Below are positions 9,257 to 19,100 of a DNA stretch of 64,000 nucleotides, piece after piece. The number at the start of each line of letters is the position of its first letter. The stretch's first letter is position 1. The stretch lies in the NCBI GenBank assembly GCA_902528215.1, contig CABZRR010000004.1, positions 1 to 64,000 of the forward strand, given 5' to 3'. This DNA is from an uncultured SAR86 cluster bacterium. Its GTDB lineage: Bacteria; Pseudomonadota; Gammaproteobacteria; Magnimaribacterales; D2472. The notes beneath the pieces were generated by a model that was not told the DNA's origin, searched no databases, and saw only the letters and a program-made list of their open reading frames with translations. Made by a program: the position numbers and the translations under genes.

Positions 9257-10555
9257 TTATTCAGACTTTGAGAATGCCTGCTCAATATCTGCAATTATAT
9301 CGTCGATATGTTCAAGCCCAATCGATAGCCTAACATATCCAGGACTTACTCCAGCTGATGTTAACTCCTCTTCATTTAGTTGAGAGTGAGTGGTACTAGC
9401 AGGATGAATTGCTAAGCTCCTTGCATCACCAATATTTGCAACGTGATAGAGCATCTCAAGAGAGTTAATAAACTTTTTACCTGCCTCTAGACCGCCTTTA
9501 ATTTCAAAGCCTAAAAGTCCACCACAGCCATTTGATAGGTATTTGTCAGATCTTTCTTTTGCTAAGCCAGAAGAAGTTCCAGGATAGGCAACTCTCTCAA
9601 CCATTGGATGATTATCGAGATATTCAGCAACTTTTTGCCCGTTAGTAGAATGCTCTCTCATTCTAATATTTAATGTTTCTAAACCTTGAATAAACATAAA
9701 TGCGTTGAATGGACTCATGGCTGCGCCCATATCTCTTAGAAGAGTTGTTCTAGCTTTAAGAATGTATGCTATTGGACCTAAGGGTTTAACTGCATCTGTC
9801 CAAACCACTCCATCATAGTTAGGGTCAGGATTATTGAGCTTTGGCTGTCTCTCCGGATGAGCCTCCCAATCAAAATTACCACCATCAACTATAACTCCAC
9901 CAATTGAAGTTCCATGGCCGCCTATATATTTTGTTGCAGAGTGAACAATTATTGATGCGCCATGATCAAATGGCCTGCATATCAATGGAGCAGCAGTGTT
10001 ATCAACAATCAATGGAATACCAAGAGGTCTTCCAATATCAGCAACCTCTTGCAAGGGAAACACTTGAAAACTTGGATTTGGAAGGACCTCCCCATAATAT
10101 GCTCTGGTTTTATCATCTGTAGCATCAGCAAAATTCTGAGGATCAGATGGATCAACAAATCTTACTTCTATACCCATATCAGAGAAAGGATTTTTAAACT
10201 GATTGTATGTGCCACCGTAAAGTTGCGAGGAGGCAACAAAATTATCGCCGTGACTGCATAAATTTTGAATTGCATAAGCTGATGCACCCTGCCCTGATGC
10301 TAGTCCTAATGCAGCAACTCCTCCCTCAAGTGCAGCAATCCTGTCTTCAAAGACAGCATTTGTAGGATTCATGATTCTTGAGTAAATATTGCCTAATTCA
10401 CCCAATGCAAATAAATTTGCTGCATGATCAGTGCTATCAAATTGATAGCTGGAAGTCATATGAATTGGAACTGTTACTGAATTTGTTGTTTCATCTTTTC
10501 TCCAACCAGTGTGCAATGCAATAGTTGAAGGATTTGTATACTTTTTATCACTCAT
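9257..10555 (-). CDS. metY: O-acetylhomoserine (thiol)-lyase, PLP-dependent
   Basis: Cys/Met metabolism PLP family: HSATKYIGGHGTSIGGVIVDGG, NPTN, ALEGGVAALGLASGQGA. Confidence 0.92.
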   Translation of the reverse strand: MSDKKYTNPSTIALHTGWRKDETTNSVTVPIHMTSSYQFDSTDHAANLFALGELGNIYSRIMNPTNAVFEDRIAALEGGVAALGLASGQGASAYAIQNLCSHGDNFVASSQLYGGTYNQFKNPFSDMGIEVRFVDPSDPQNFADATDDKTRAYYGEVLPNPSFQVFPLQEVADIGRPLGIPLIVDNTAAPLICRPFDHGASIIVHSATKYIGGHGTSIGGVIVDGGNFDWEAHPERQPKLNNPDPNYDGVVWTDAVKPLGPIAYILKARTTLLRDMGAAMSPFNAFMFIQGLETLNIRMREHSTNGQKVAEYLDNHPMVERVAYPGTSSGLAKERSDKYLSNGCGGLLGFEIKGGLEAGKKFINSLEMLYHVANIGDARSLAIHPASTTHSQLNEEELTSAGVSPGYVRLSIGLEHIDDIIADIEQAFSKSE

Positions 10556-10776
10556 TAATTTCTCCAGTAGATAGGCCTAAAATGCAATTAAAACATTTTT
10601 TATTAATAACTTATCATTATATTTAAATTTGATAATTAATCTAATGAATTTAATTTCGTAATTAAACTACAAAATAAAATTTCTCAGAATATTAAATATA
10701 CAGCTAGTCTTTATTTGATTGACAATCTAATGGAAATATTTTTCAATGCACTACAGATTTAATTTTGAGGTTAATC

Positions 10777-11184
10777 ATGGCTAAAAAATATGTAAATTTT
10801 AGAGTAGGCGGATCTCCATACAAAGTTACTGACGATTATTCTGTTTGGACTAATGATCTGCTAGGTAAAATAATTGCAAGTAAAACAGTAATTCAACCAG
10901 GTAAATCTACTATCGGCCACAGACTGAGCGATTCAGATGTTGTTTACATAATTGTAAATGGTAGAGGCTTGATGGAAGTTATTGAATATATGAATTCAGA
11001 GGAAGGTCATGGTAGAGATCCAAGCCAGGGAATTGAACATCAAGACTCATTTGAATTAACTGCTGGAGATGTAATTCTTGTCCAGTCAGGTGACTTTGTT
11101 AAAGTCGTTAATGAATCAGAACATGACCAGCTTACTTACCTCAGGGTATTTGATAGAGAAGGTTGGAGAGTTGAGCCTAGTTAG
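10777..11184 (+). CDS. Cupin-fold protein
   Basis: MAKKYVNFRVGG...; TVIQPGKSTIGHRLSDSDVVYIIVNGRGLMEV and LTAGDVILVQSGDFVKVVNES are cupin-like. The ATG at 10777 is a likely alternative to the tracked start at 10765. Confidence 0.65.
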   Translation: MAKKYVNFRVGGSPYKVTDDYSVWTNDLLGKIIASKTVIQPGKSTIGHRLSDSDVVYIIVNGRGLMEVIEYMNSEEGHGRDPSQGIEHQDSFELTAGDVILVQSGDFVKVVNESEHDQLTYLRVFDREGWRVEPS

Positions 11185-13120
11185 GACTTTTAGATTCTTC
11201 TGATAATTTCGAAACTGCCTCGTCAATAGAGTAAGTATCTGTTTTATTTTCTCTTAAATTACGAATCGAAACTGTCTGAGCAGACATCTCTTCTTTTCCA
11301 ATAACAGCCATAAAAGGTACTTTGGCATTACTGTGCTCTCTGATTTTATAACCTATCTTTTCATTTCTTAAATCTAAATCAACTCGAAGATTAAACTCAT
11401 CAAACTTTTCCTTTAAAGTTTCAGCATACTCGTTTACTTCCTCAGTCACAGTCAAAATGGCTAATTGCGTAGGAGCTAACCAAAGAGGCAATTTACCAGA
11501 ATAGTTTTCAATTAAAATTCCAATGAACCTTTCAAAAGAACCAAGAATTGCTCTATGCATTAATACCGGTCTGTATTTTGAACCATCCTCGCCAATGTAT
11601 TCAGCATCCAGTCTATCTGGAAGATTAAAGTCCGCTTGAAAAGTGCCACATTGCCATTCACGCCCGATTGCATCAGTCAAAACAAAATCAAGTTTTGGTC
11701 CGTAAAAAGCACCGTTCCCAGCTTCTACTTTATAAGGTATGTCCAGTTTTTTTATTGCTGATTCTAAAGCTGCTTCTGCCTTATCCCAAACCTCATCATA
11801 GCCAACTCTTATTTCAGGTCTTGTAGATAATCTAATATCAAAAGATTCAAAACCAAGCTCACTGTAAATTTGTGACAATAAAGATATAAAATCGGCAGTT
11901 TCACTTTCTATTTGGTCCTCAGTACAAAAAATGTGTCCATCGTCTTGAGTAAAACCTCTAACTCTCATTAAACCATGCATTGTTCCTGAGGCCTCATACC
12001 TATGACAAGATCCAAACTCGGCAAGTCTAACAGGAAGATCTCTATAAGATTTTATGCCTTGATTGTAAATCTGAACATGGCAAGGACAATTCATTGGCTT
12101 AAGAGCATTCACCCTCTTTTCATTCGCATGCTCCTCATCAATTTCGGTAATGAACATATTTTCACGATACTTTTCCCAGTGACCAGAAGATTCCCATAGC
12201 TTTCGATCGACAACCATTGGAGTATTTATCTCTTGATAGCCATTAGCAATTTGCTTTTTACGAACGTAATTTTGCAATGTAATGTATATAGACCAGCCTT
12301 TTGCATGCCAAAAAACCATTCCAGGAGCTTCTTCCTGCAAATGAAATAAATCCATCTCTTTTGCAAGTTTACGATGATCACGCTTTTCAGCCTCCTCAAT
12401 AAGAGTTAAGTGTTTTTTAAGATCTTTTGCATTTTTCCATGCAGTCCCATAAACTCTTGAAAGCATTTCATTTCTTGAATCACCTTTCCAATAAGCGCCA
12501 GAAATTTTGGTAAGTTTAAAAGCTCCAACCTTATCCAAACTAGGCAAATGAGGTCCTCGACATAAATCTATAAAGCCTGTATCACCTTGGCTATAGATTT
12601 GAAAGCTATCTTCTTGATTAGATTCTTCAATTATCTTGACTTTATATTCTTCATTTATGTCTGCAAAGCTCTTAATCGCATCCTTCTTTGAATGAAATGT
12701 TTTTATTATTTCAGATTTTGAAGCAACAATTTTTTCCATTTCCTTTTCAATTTTCGGCAAATCGTCTATAGATACTCTTTCCTCAGATAAGAAATCATAA
12801 TAAAACCCATTTTCAATTGTTGGTCCTATTGCCAACTTTGCTTTTGGGTATAAATTTTTAATAGCGCGCGCCAGAACATGCGCTGCAACTGTATGACGCA
12901 TAATTTCTAGACCTTCATCTGAATCAAGTGTATATATAAAAATATCTGCGTCCTGATTGACAGTATCACTCAAATCCCTTTGATTGCCATTGACGCTGAA
13001 TGCAATAGCTGCTTTGGCAAGTCCTGCCCCAATCATGCTCACAATCTCGTGACCGCTTACACCAACAGGAGCTTGTTTCTGAGATCCATCAGGAAGTGTG
13101 ATTGTTATTTCTTTGCTCAT
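11177..13120 (-). CDS. thrS: Threonyl-tRNA synthetase
   Basis: TGS domain, PTIENGFYYDF, class II motifs MNCPCHVQIYNQGIKSYRDLPVRLAEFGSCHRYEASGTMHGLMRVRGFTQDD. Confidence 0.97.
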   Translation of the reverse strand: MSKEITITLPDGSQKQAPVGVSGHEIVSMIGAGLAKAAIAFSVNGNQRDLSDTVNQDADIFIYTLDSDEGLEIMRHTVAAHVLARAIKNLYPKAKLAIGPTIENGFYYDFLSEERVSIDDLPKIEKEMEKIVASKSEIIKTFHSKKDAIKSFADINEEYKVKIIEESNQEDSFQIYSQGDTGFIDLCRGPHLPSLDKVGAFKLTKISGAYWKGDSRNEMLSRVYGTAWKNAKDLKKHLTLIEEAEKRDHRKLAKEMDLFHLQEEAPGMVFWHAKGWSIYITLQNYVRKKQIANGYQEINTPMVVDRKLWESSGHWEKYRENMFITEIDEEHANEKRVNALKPMNCPCHVQIYNQGIKSYRDLPVRLAEFGSCHRYEASGTMHGLMRVRGFTQDDGHIFCTEDQIESETADFISLLSQIYSELGFESFDIRLSTRPEIRVGYDEVWDKAEAALESAIKKLDIPYKVEAGNGAFYGPKLDFVLTDAIGREWQCGTFQADFNLPDRLDAEYIGEDGSKYRPVLMHRAILGSFERFIGILIENYSGKLPLWLAPTQLAILTVTEEVNEYAETLKEKFDEFNLRVDLDLRNEKIGYKIREHSNAKVPFMAVIGKEEMSAQTVSIRNLRENKTDTYSIDEAVSKLSEESKSPN

Positions 13121-13242
13121 GGTAATAGCCCTTGCGCACTATTCTAATATTTTTAAACTTAAAGGTATATTTTAACTGTAACTTTTCATTACTGTGGCTT
13201 TAATTTAATATGTTGAAATTAGAAAATTTAGGAGAAAATCTC

Positions 13243-13536
13243 ATGACAGTTAGTGTTTTATTAGAAGGAACTTTAAAAGAGGGTCTAGCGGATCAATTTG
13301 AAGAAATTTGTACTGATGCATTCAAAGTGACTCGTGCTTTTGATGGTTGTCAAAATATTAATTTAACTTTTAATCTGGAAAATAAGCATAATTATGTTCT
13401 TACGGAAGTGTGGGATTCAAAAGAGCATTATGAAAAATATCTTGCTTTTAGAACTGAAGACGGAACTATTGCTGCTGTTACTGAAATGTGCTCAGAAGGT
13501 CCAGTAATAAGAATATTTGATATAACTAACGCTTAA
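13243..13536 (+). CDS. Antibiotic biosynthesis monooxygenase (ABM)-domain protein
   Basis: MTVSVLLEGTLKEGLADQFEEICTDAFKVTRAFDGCQNINLTF...EVWDSKEHYEKYLAFR; ferredoxin-like ABM pattern. The track starts at 13210; the internal ATG at 13243 is preferred. Confidence 0.65.
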   Translation: MTVSVLLEGTLKEGLADQFEEICTDAFKVTRAFDGCQNINLTFNLENKHNYVLTEVWDSKEHYEKYLAFRTEDGTIAAVTEMCSEGPVIRIFDITNA

Positions 13537-13542
13537 AAAACT

Positions 13543-13617
13543 GCCTTCTTAGTTAAACGGATATAACAACTCCCTCCTAAGGAGTAGTTCTAGGTTCGAT
13601 TCCTGGAGAGGGCACCA
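13543..13617 (+). tRNA. tRNA-Arg (anticodon CCT)
   Basis: Acceptor GCCTTCT/AGAGGGC, anticodon arm ACTCC-CTCCTAA-GGAGT, T-loop GGTTCGATTCC, encoded CCA. Confidence 0.93.
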
Positions 13618-13622
13618 TAAAT

Positions 13623-14198
13623 TTGAAAAGAAAACTGCAACGTCCAGCAAGAGACCAAAACTCTCTCATAGTTTCATTTCATCAAGTAATAACTCGTCAT
13701 TTAATAACCATGTCGCTCATAGCAGGAGCTTGCATTTTGTTATCCATTGATTTGATTGCAAGCAGCGTCTATTTAGAACCACTTAAATCTTCTCCTATTT
13801 TTTATTTATTTGTTCTATCTGCTCTGTTATTTTTTTTTATTTTCTTCTATTTAGTCAAAGGGCATAAAATTGAACGAATTCATTTAGCTTGGTTAACTTA
13901 CCTGCTATTAATTTCTATAGTTGAGGAATTTGCTTTCAGGATGCTATTACCATTTTTGTTAAGTGGTGCATTTGGGATGATGGCTGCGGTTCTGTTTAGT
14001 AATTTTCTTTTTGCAAGCATTCATTATATGACACTGCGCTGGAAATTTATAAATTGTTTTTTTGCTTTTGTCGGTGGACTAGGACTAAGCAAGTTACTAG
14101 AAAGCAATGGAGATATAACTATTCTTATTTTGGTACATTACTTTTTCACTTTTCTTAATACCCCTCTTCCTCCAGAGCGAAGATATTTAAGTTTATAA
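13623..14198 (+). CDS. CPBP-family intramembrane metalloprotease
   Basis: Multi-TM with EEFAFRMLLPFLL and SNFLFASIHY motifs; possible TTG start. Confidence 0.75.
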   Translation: MKRKLQRPARDQNSLIVSFHQVITRHLITMSLIAGACILLSIDLIASSVYLEPLKSSPIFYLFVLSALLFFFIFFYLVKGHKIERIHLAWLTYLLLISIVEEFAFRMLLPFLLSGAFGMMAAVLFSNFLFASIHYMTLRWKFINCFFAFVGGLGLSKLLESNGDITILILVHYFFTFLNTPLPPERRYLSL

Positions 14199-14257
14199 GT
14201 AATTTAATCTTATTTAGGCCTGATATAAATATCATAGGTGATAACCAGCATTTTAGT

Positions 14258-15232
14258 TTATTCTGAATAAAGATTTATTACTCTATCCCTATTCTTAATA
14301 TTTTTAATATTCTGAAAAAATAACTCAAATGCTCGGCCTAAAGATAATAATGAATGAGCTGAGTCGTGAGCTGAAATAAAACAATTTTTGGCCATCCAAA
14401 GAGAAGAATTAGTATCTAGAGGTTCAATCTTGGTGGTGTCTAAAGCTGCAGCGGCAATTTTTCCTTTATTCAATGCATCCGCTAAATCAACCTCATTAAT
14501 TGCAGTCCCTCGACCCACATTAATTATCATGGCAGAGGTATTAAGTTTTTCTAAAATATCTGCATTTATAAAGTCTCTTGTTTGAGGGCTATCTGGTAAT
14601 GCAAGTACCAAGTAATCAATTAAAGGCAGTAATTCCTCAAACCGATCCAACCCCAATACTTCATCAGCATACTCATCATCTTGCGGATTACGTCTGATTC
14701 CAGTTACCCTCATTCCAAAAGCTTTGCCTAACTTTGCAACCTGGCTACCAATGCCCCCATAGCCAAGAATCACTAGGGTTTTGTTAGTAAGCTCGCCATC
14801 TCCTGCTATAGGAGCCCAGTTTTTTGATTGCTGATATTCAATGTGATGATCGATTCTTTTGTTCCATCTTAGAATTTGTGAAAAAACATAATGGGCAATT
14901 GGAATGGCATAAACACTGCTCGCATTGGCAATGTGAACATTTTCAATTTTTAAAATGTTTTGTAGTATTGGTGCGTCCATGCCAGCAAAGCCACTTTGAA
15001 GAAATTTCATTCTTTTGGCCAAGCTCAATAATGCATCATGAATATCAGGGTTATCTCTAGCAGCAAACAAAAATTGATAACACATGAATAAAGCATCTGA
15101 TTCTGGGATAGTTTCCCAATCTGGATTAGTGCAGTCTCGGGGATTCAGTGCGATAATTTCCATTGAGGGATCAAACGCAAGCAACTCAGACTTATATAAT
15201 TTATTATTATCTTGAGAAATAACAATTCTCAT
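14258..15232 (-). CDS. D-2-hydroxyacid dehydrogenase (NAD-binding)
   Basis: LVILGYGGIGSQVAKLGKAFGMRVTGIRR Rossmann, MIINVGRGTAINEVDLADAL motif. Confidence 0.88.
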   Translation of the reverse strand: MRIVISQDNNKLYKSELLAFDPSMEIIALNPRDCTNPDWETIPESDALFMCYQFLFAARDNPDIHDALLSLAKRMKFLQSGFAGMDAPILQNILKIENVHIANASSVYAIPIAHYVFSQILRWNKRIDHHIEYQQSKNWAPIAGDGELTNKTLVILGYGGIGSQVAKLGKAFGMRVTGIRRNPQDDEYADEVLGLDRFEELLPLIDYLVLALPDSPQTRDFINADILEKLNTSAMIINVGRGTAINEVDLADALNKGKIAAAALDTTKIEPLDTNSSLWMAKNCFISAHDSAHSLLSLGRAFELFFQNIKNIKNRDRVINLYSE

Positions 15233-16791
15233 GAATCATCCTTTAAAAGGTATTTCATAATTTTTCCTGCAGCATTTGTTGGTAACTCCTGCACGAACTC
15301 TATGATCCTTGGGACCTTATAATTTGCCATATTTTCTTTTGACCACTTAATAAGGCTATCAGAATTTAAATCTTGATCAGGTTTTAAGACAACAAATGCC
15401 TTAGCAACTTCTCCCATTCTTTCATCCTCAATCCCAATAACAGCCGCTTGCGAAATTGAAGGATGATCACATAGAATATTTTCAATTTCAGCTGGATAAG
15501 CATTGAAACCACCAACAATAAACATATCCTTACATCTGTCGGTAATTTTTATATACCCATTTTCGTCAAGTATTCCTATATCCCCTGTATGCAGCCAACC
15601 GTCATCATCTATTGCTTCTTGAGTCGCCTCAGGATTATTAAAATATCCTTGAGTGATGTTGTAACCTCTTACTAAAATCTCTCCAGGTTTGCCAGCTGGA
15701 ATATCTTGACCATCTTGATTAACACATTTAACTTCTACATCTGCAATAGCAAAGCCTGAAGTTGTTGCAATAGTCTCATAATCATCATCAGGCGTGCACA
15801 TAGTTACCACGCCAGTACTTTCTGTAAGCCCATAGGCTGTTATAACAGTGTCAAAACCTAATTTTTCTTTCATATCTTTAATTAACTGAACAGGGATTGA
15901 TGCTGCCCCAGTGACTCCTAATCTCAATGAAGATATATCCATTGTTTCTATTAAATTGCTTGTAAGAATAGATTGATAGAGAGTTGGTGGACCAGGAAGC
16001 ATCGAGATTTTTTCTTTATTAATCATCTCAATGATCTTATCTGCATCAAAAACAGGACATGGATATGCAGTGGCACCTCTCATAATAGACGCAAGCCAAC
16101 CAGCCTTGTAGCCAAAAGTATGAAAAAAAGGATTAACAATTAAATACTGATCTTTTTCATTCAAGCCAATATAAGATGACCAATAATCAAAAACTTTAAT
16201 ATTTTGTAAATGAGTCGAAATTACCCCTTTGGGTTTACCAGTCGTACCGGAGGTAAATATTATATCAGCCATATCTGATTCTTTGATTTCAGGAAATTTA
16301 GCCTCTAACGCATCCTCTTTTAAGCTCTCGATAGATTTAATGTCACTAAGATCATTTTCATCAAATGAAATTTGATGTTGAAGATGAGGCAGTTCTTCGT
16401 TTTCCAATAATTTAAAGTAATTGGTTCCAAGAAAAGTTTTAACACTAAATAAAATTTTGGCCTCTGCATTATTTAGTATATATGCCGCCTCTTTGCCTTT
16501 CATTCTTGTGTTTATAGGTACTAAAACTCCTCCTGCCTTGTGTATTGAAATGCCTGCAAGAACCCAATCATTCATATTTGGGGCCCAAATAGCTACACGA
16601 TCTCCAGGCATAATGCCTAAATTTATAATGTGGGATGCAATGTTGGTTGATAATTTATCTAAATCTGAAAAAGTTAATGTTTCATCATCAGAAATCAATG
16701 CAGGCTTAGAAGAATAGTTCTTGGCTTGATGCCTAATAAGGTCAGGAATAGTAAGTTTTGTCAATGATTTCAATCTAGTATCCTCGCCCAT
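15229..16791 (-). CDS. Acyl-CoA synthetase, FadD3-like (candidate HIP-CoA ligase)
   Basis: ANL AMP-binding motif FTSGTTGKPKGV; NPFFHTFGYKAGWLASIMRGATAYPCPVFDADKII...LPGPPTLYQSIL resembles FadD3. Confidence 0.85.
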   Translation of the reverse strand: MGEDTRLKSLTKLTIPDLIRHQAKNYSSKPALISDDETLTFSDLDKLSTNIASHIINLGIMPGDRVAIWAPNMNDWVLAGISIHKAGGVLVPINTRMKGKEAAYILNNAEAKILFSVKTFLGTNYFKLLENEELPHLQHQISFDENDLSDIKSIESLKEDALEAKFPEIKESDMADIIFTSGTTGKPKGVISTHLQNIKVFDYWSSYIGLNEKDQYLIVNPFFHTFGYKAGWLASIMRGATAYPCPVFDADKIIEMINKEKISMLPGPPTLYQSILTSNLIETMDISSLRLGVTGAASIPVQLIKDMKEKLGFDTVITAYGLTESTGVVTMCTPDDDYETIATTSGFAIADVEVKCVNQDGQDIPAGKPGEILVRGYNITQGYFNNPEATQEAIDDDGWLHTGDIGILDENGYIKITDRCKDMFIVGGFNAYPAEIENILCDHPSISQAAVIGIEDERMGEVAKAFVVLKPDQDLNSDSLIKWSKENMANYKVPRIIEFVQELPTNAAGKIMKYLLKDDS

Positions 16792-17225
16792 CGATAATCA
16801 TATTTGTAATATTTTAATCCAATAGAGGATTCTGAAAATCTTACACCGGGCAAAGAAGAAATCTCTTCATATAGTACTTTTGAAAGCTTGGTGACATCCT
16901 CTGCAAGAATAAAAACCATTAGGTCATGACGGCCCAATAAAGTTGAAACAAACCTTACTTCTTTCATTTTTGAAAGAGCTTTTGCAACTGAATCTTTGGA
17001 GCGCGTTTCAACATCCAAACCAACAAAAGCCAAAGAAGGATTTTCTAAACGGTTAATGTTATTGATTACAGAAATTTTTATTACCTTATTTTGAATGAGT
17101 TTTTGAATTCTATTTCTAACAGTGCCCTCTGTAACTCCAATTACTTTCGCCATTTGATTATTTGACATTCTTGCATCTGCACCTAGCAATTGAACGATTT
17201 TTTTATCAGTTTGGTCAAGCTTCAT
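16770..17225 (-). CDS. Lrp/AsnC-family transcriptional regulator
   Basis: MKLDQTDKKIVQLLGADARMSNNQMAKVIGVTEGTVRNRIQKL winged HTH plus RAM domain. The track starts at 17264; internal MKLDQTD start preferred. Confidence 0.88.
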   Translation of the reverse strand: MKLDQTDKKIVQLLGADARMSNNQMAKVIGVTEGTVRNRIQKLIQNKVIKISVINNINRLENPSLAFVGLDVETRSKDSVAKALSKMKEVRFVSTLLGRHDLMVFILAEDVTKLSKVLYEEISSLPGVRFSESSIGLKYYKYDYRWARILD

Positions 17226-17682
17226 TTGCAAAGGGAGTCCAGTCAGTTTCAAATTTATACACACTAGATGCTATTGCAGGAGCAATACTTTTTATTCCAA
17301 CAATTGATGGCAATGTTTCATCTAAAAATATTTTTGTTTCATGTAAGCTTTTAGTTGCGCACAGAATTTCTATATCTTGTATTCCACTGACAACATTAAC
17401 ACTAAAAATTTCTTTCTGATTTGAAAGTATCTCGGCTACCTCCTCTAATTTATCGCCCTGTACTCTAATTCCTACAGGAAGCAAATAATCATAGCCAAAC
17501 TTTTCAAAATCAGCTATGGCTATAATTTTACAAAAACCTCCATCGATGATTTTTGATAATCTTTTACTCACAGTTACTTCGTTGATAGACAATTTTTCAG
17601 CAATTGATTTTGCTGGTGCACGACCGTCGAGCTCTAAGATTTCTAGGATTTTATGGTCAAGATCATCTAGCGAAACTTTCAC
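17215..17682 (-). CDS. Lrp/AsnC-family transcriptional regulator (second copy)
   Basis: MKVSLDDLDHKILEILELDGRAPAKSIAEKLSINEVTVSKRLSKI HTH; overlaps the first regulator. Confidence 0.87.
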   Translation of the reverse strand: MKVSLDDLDHKILEILELDGRAPAKSIAEKLSINEVTVSKRLSKIIDGGFCKIIAIADFEKFGYDYLLPVGIRVQGDKLEEVAEILSNQKEIFSVNVVSGIQDIEILCATKSLHETKIFLDETLPSIVGIKSIAPAIASSVYKFETDWTPFANEA

Positions 17683-17708
17683 TTTATAAAATGCTTTTTA
17701 GTTAAGAA

Positions 17709-18581
17709 TTAGAATTCTCTTTTTTTAAGATCCAATCCAGAGGGAATATCTGCTCTATTGACTAGAAACTGTCCATACCATTTTCTTAACTTTCTAAGTG
17801 GGCCATCGCCATCACATACTACTGGATCGGGTATATAGATCTTATTTTCCCAAATCGCAACATCTTGTCCAAAAGCATAATTATTTGCATCGACATATCC
17901 CTGAATAAAAGCTGCCTCATCTTCAGCTGACATACCAGGAACTTTTTTTACCATAACCCCAAAGTTAATTTGAAATGACGTCAATGTTAATGGAATGTGA
18001 GTTACTGCAAGCCTGCTCTCAACCTTCATGCCGTCATGCACTGCACTCATGTATGTTGTCATATAGGCTGGGCCCTCATAAGTTGCTTGTGAGAAAAGAT
18101 CGCGTCCGAGAATAGGACTGTCTGCTGTCATTTCTTGGGTGTAAGTATGGTCCTTAGCTTCATTCCAAAAGCCTTCGAATGGAGCCTGGTGCACAGGACC
18201 AAAATGACCTTTATCTGCCATATTGTCTATAAGTTCACGGCAATTATTTTTAACAAGAAAACTAGCCATTCCATAATCTGACCACTCATCGGAGTAACAC
18301 TCTTCTATTTTTTTTGGCAGATAATCAGGATCTCCCTTTTCAACATCATGCCAAACTAATACCATTTGATTCCTTTCCAAAACTGGCCATGATTCCCCGT
18401 CACCAACATCAATACTAATTCCATCATCTGTTCTAAGAACTTTAATCTTTCTGTTAAATCCTAATATATTTTTAGTCTCTCCAACAGGAAAATCTCTCTG
18501 ATGACCAAGCGCAAACCAGCCTCTAGGGAATCTATCAGGAAGGTCGCTGGTTAGAACATCTTCTTTAAAAACTGAACTCAT
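17709..18581 (-). CDS. Rieske-type oxygenase catalytic subunit, KshA-like, lacking its own Rieske cluster ligands
   Basis: Catalytic mononuclear-iron motif NNCRELIDNMADKGHFGPVH; N-terminus PRGWFALGHQRDFPVGETKNI...LVWHD resembles the edges of a Rieske domain, but no C-x-H...C-x-x-H is present. Confidence 0.82.
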   Translation of the reverse strand: MSSVFKEDVLTSDLPDRFPRGWFALGHQRDFPVGETKNILGFNRKIKVLRTDDGISIDVGDGESWPVLERNQMVLVWHDVEKGDPDYLPKKIEECYSDEWSDYGMASFLVKNNCRELIDNMADKGHFGPVHQAPFEGFWNEAKDHTYTQEMTADSPILGRDLFSQATYEGPAYMTTYMSAVHDGMKVESRLAVTHIPLTLTSFQINFGVMVKKVPGMSAEDEAAFIQGYVDANNYAFGQDVAIWENKIYIPDPVVCDGDGPLRKLRKWYGQFLVNRADIPSGLDLKKREF

Positions 18582-19014
18582 CTATTCTTTCTCCATTTAA
18601 ATCTGCAGAATTACCATCTCTATCAAACCAAACATAAATTGAGCCGTCAAGTTCATCCACTTCCCATGAACGAGTAACAGCTTTTGGAGGTATCCTCTTT
18701 GCATAAGGTACTTCATTGCATGGACCCTCTCCAGACCATCGCCACGCATGGAAAGGACACCTAATTCCATCTTCTTCAACCTCCCCGCAAGCCAATGATG
18801 CACCCATGTGTCTACAATATAAGTCGAGCGCTGATAATTGATCATCTTTGCCTCTCCATACTACGATTTGCGTAGGAAAATCATCCACTTGTATGGCCTC
18901 CATTGAACCTATGTCATTGCTATCAGCAACTTTATACCATCCAGGCTTCAGTTGAACTCTCTTTGGGTCTCTCTGTTCTGGTAAATCAGGTGCTATGAGC
19001 TCTTGATCAGTCAA
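18565..19014 (-). CDS. Stand-alone Rieske [2Fe-2S] protein, KshA N-terminal-like
   Basis: LYCRHMGASLACGEVEEDGIRCPFHAWRWSGEGPCNEVPYAKR: CRH and CPFH cluster ligands, close to KshA as remembered; stops before any catalytic domain. Confidence 0.88.
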   Translation of the reverse strand: MTDQELIAPDLPEQRDPKRVQLKPGWYKVADSNDIGSMEAIQVDDFPTQIVVWRGKDDQLSALDLYCRHMGASLACGEVEEDGIRCPFHAWRWSGEGPCNEVPYAKRIPPKAVTRSWEVDELDGSIYVWFDRDGNSADLNGERIDEFSF

Positions 19015-19100
19015 AATTTTCTCCCTATATCATCTAATCAAATAATTACTATTATATATATATTAAAATTAATCAACGAGTATCAAAGCAATCAAATTAG

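Noticed and set aside
10556-10776. Possible SAM-type riboswitch upstream of metY
   Set aside because: I read the 5' leader on the minus strand and saw no convincing SAM-II/SAM-V-like conserved core or pseudoknot; a covariance search would be needed.
11177-11184. 8-nt convergent overlap between the cupin gene and thrS
   Set aside because: Short tail-to-tail overlaps recur in this compact genome (e.g. 36613-36616, 59451-59454) and need no special explanation.
18597-18845. 82-aa minus-strand ORF overlapping the Rieske gene
   Set aside because: Alternative-frame ORF inside the well-supported Rieske CDS with no recognisable protein features.
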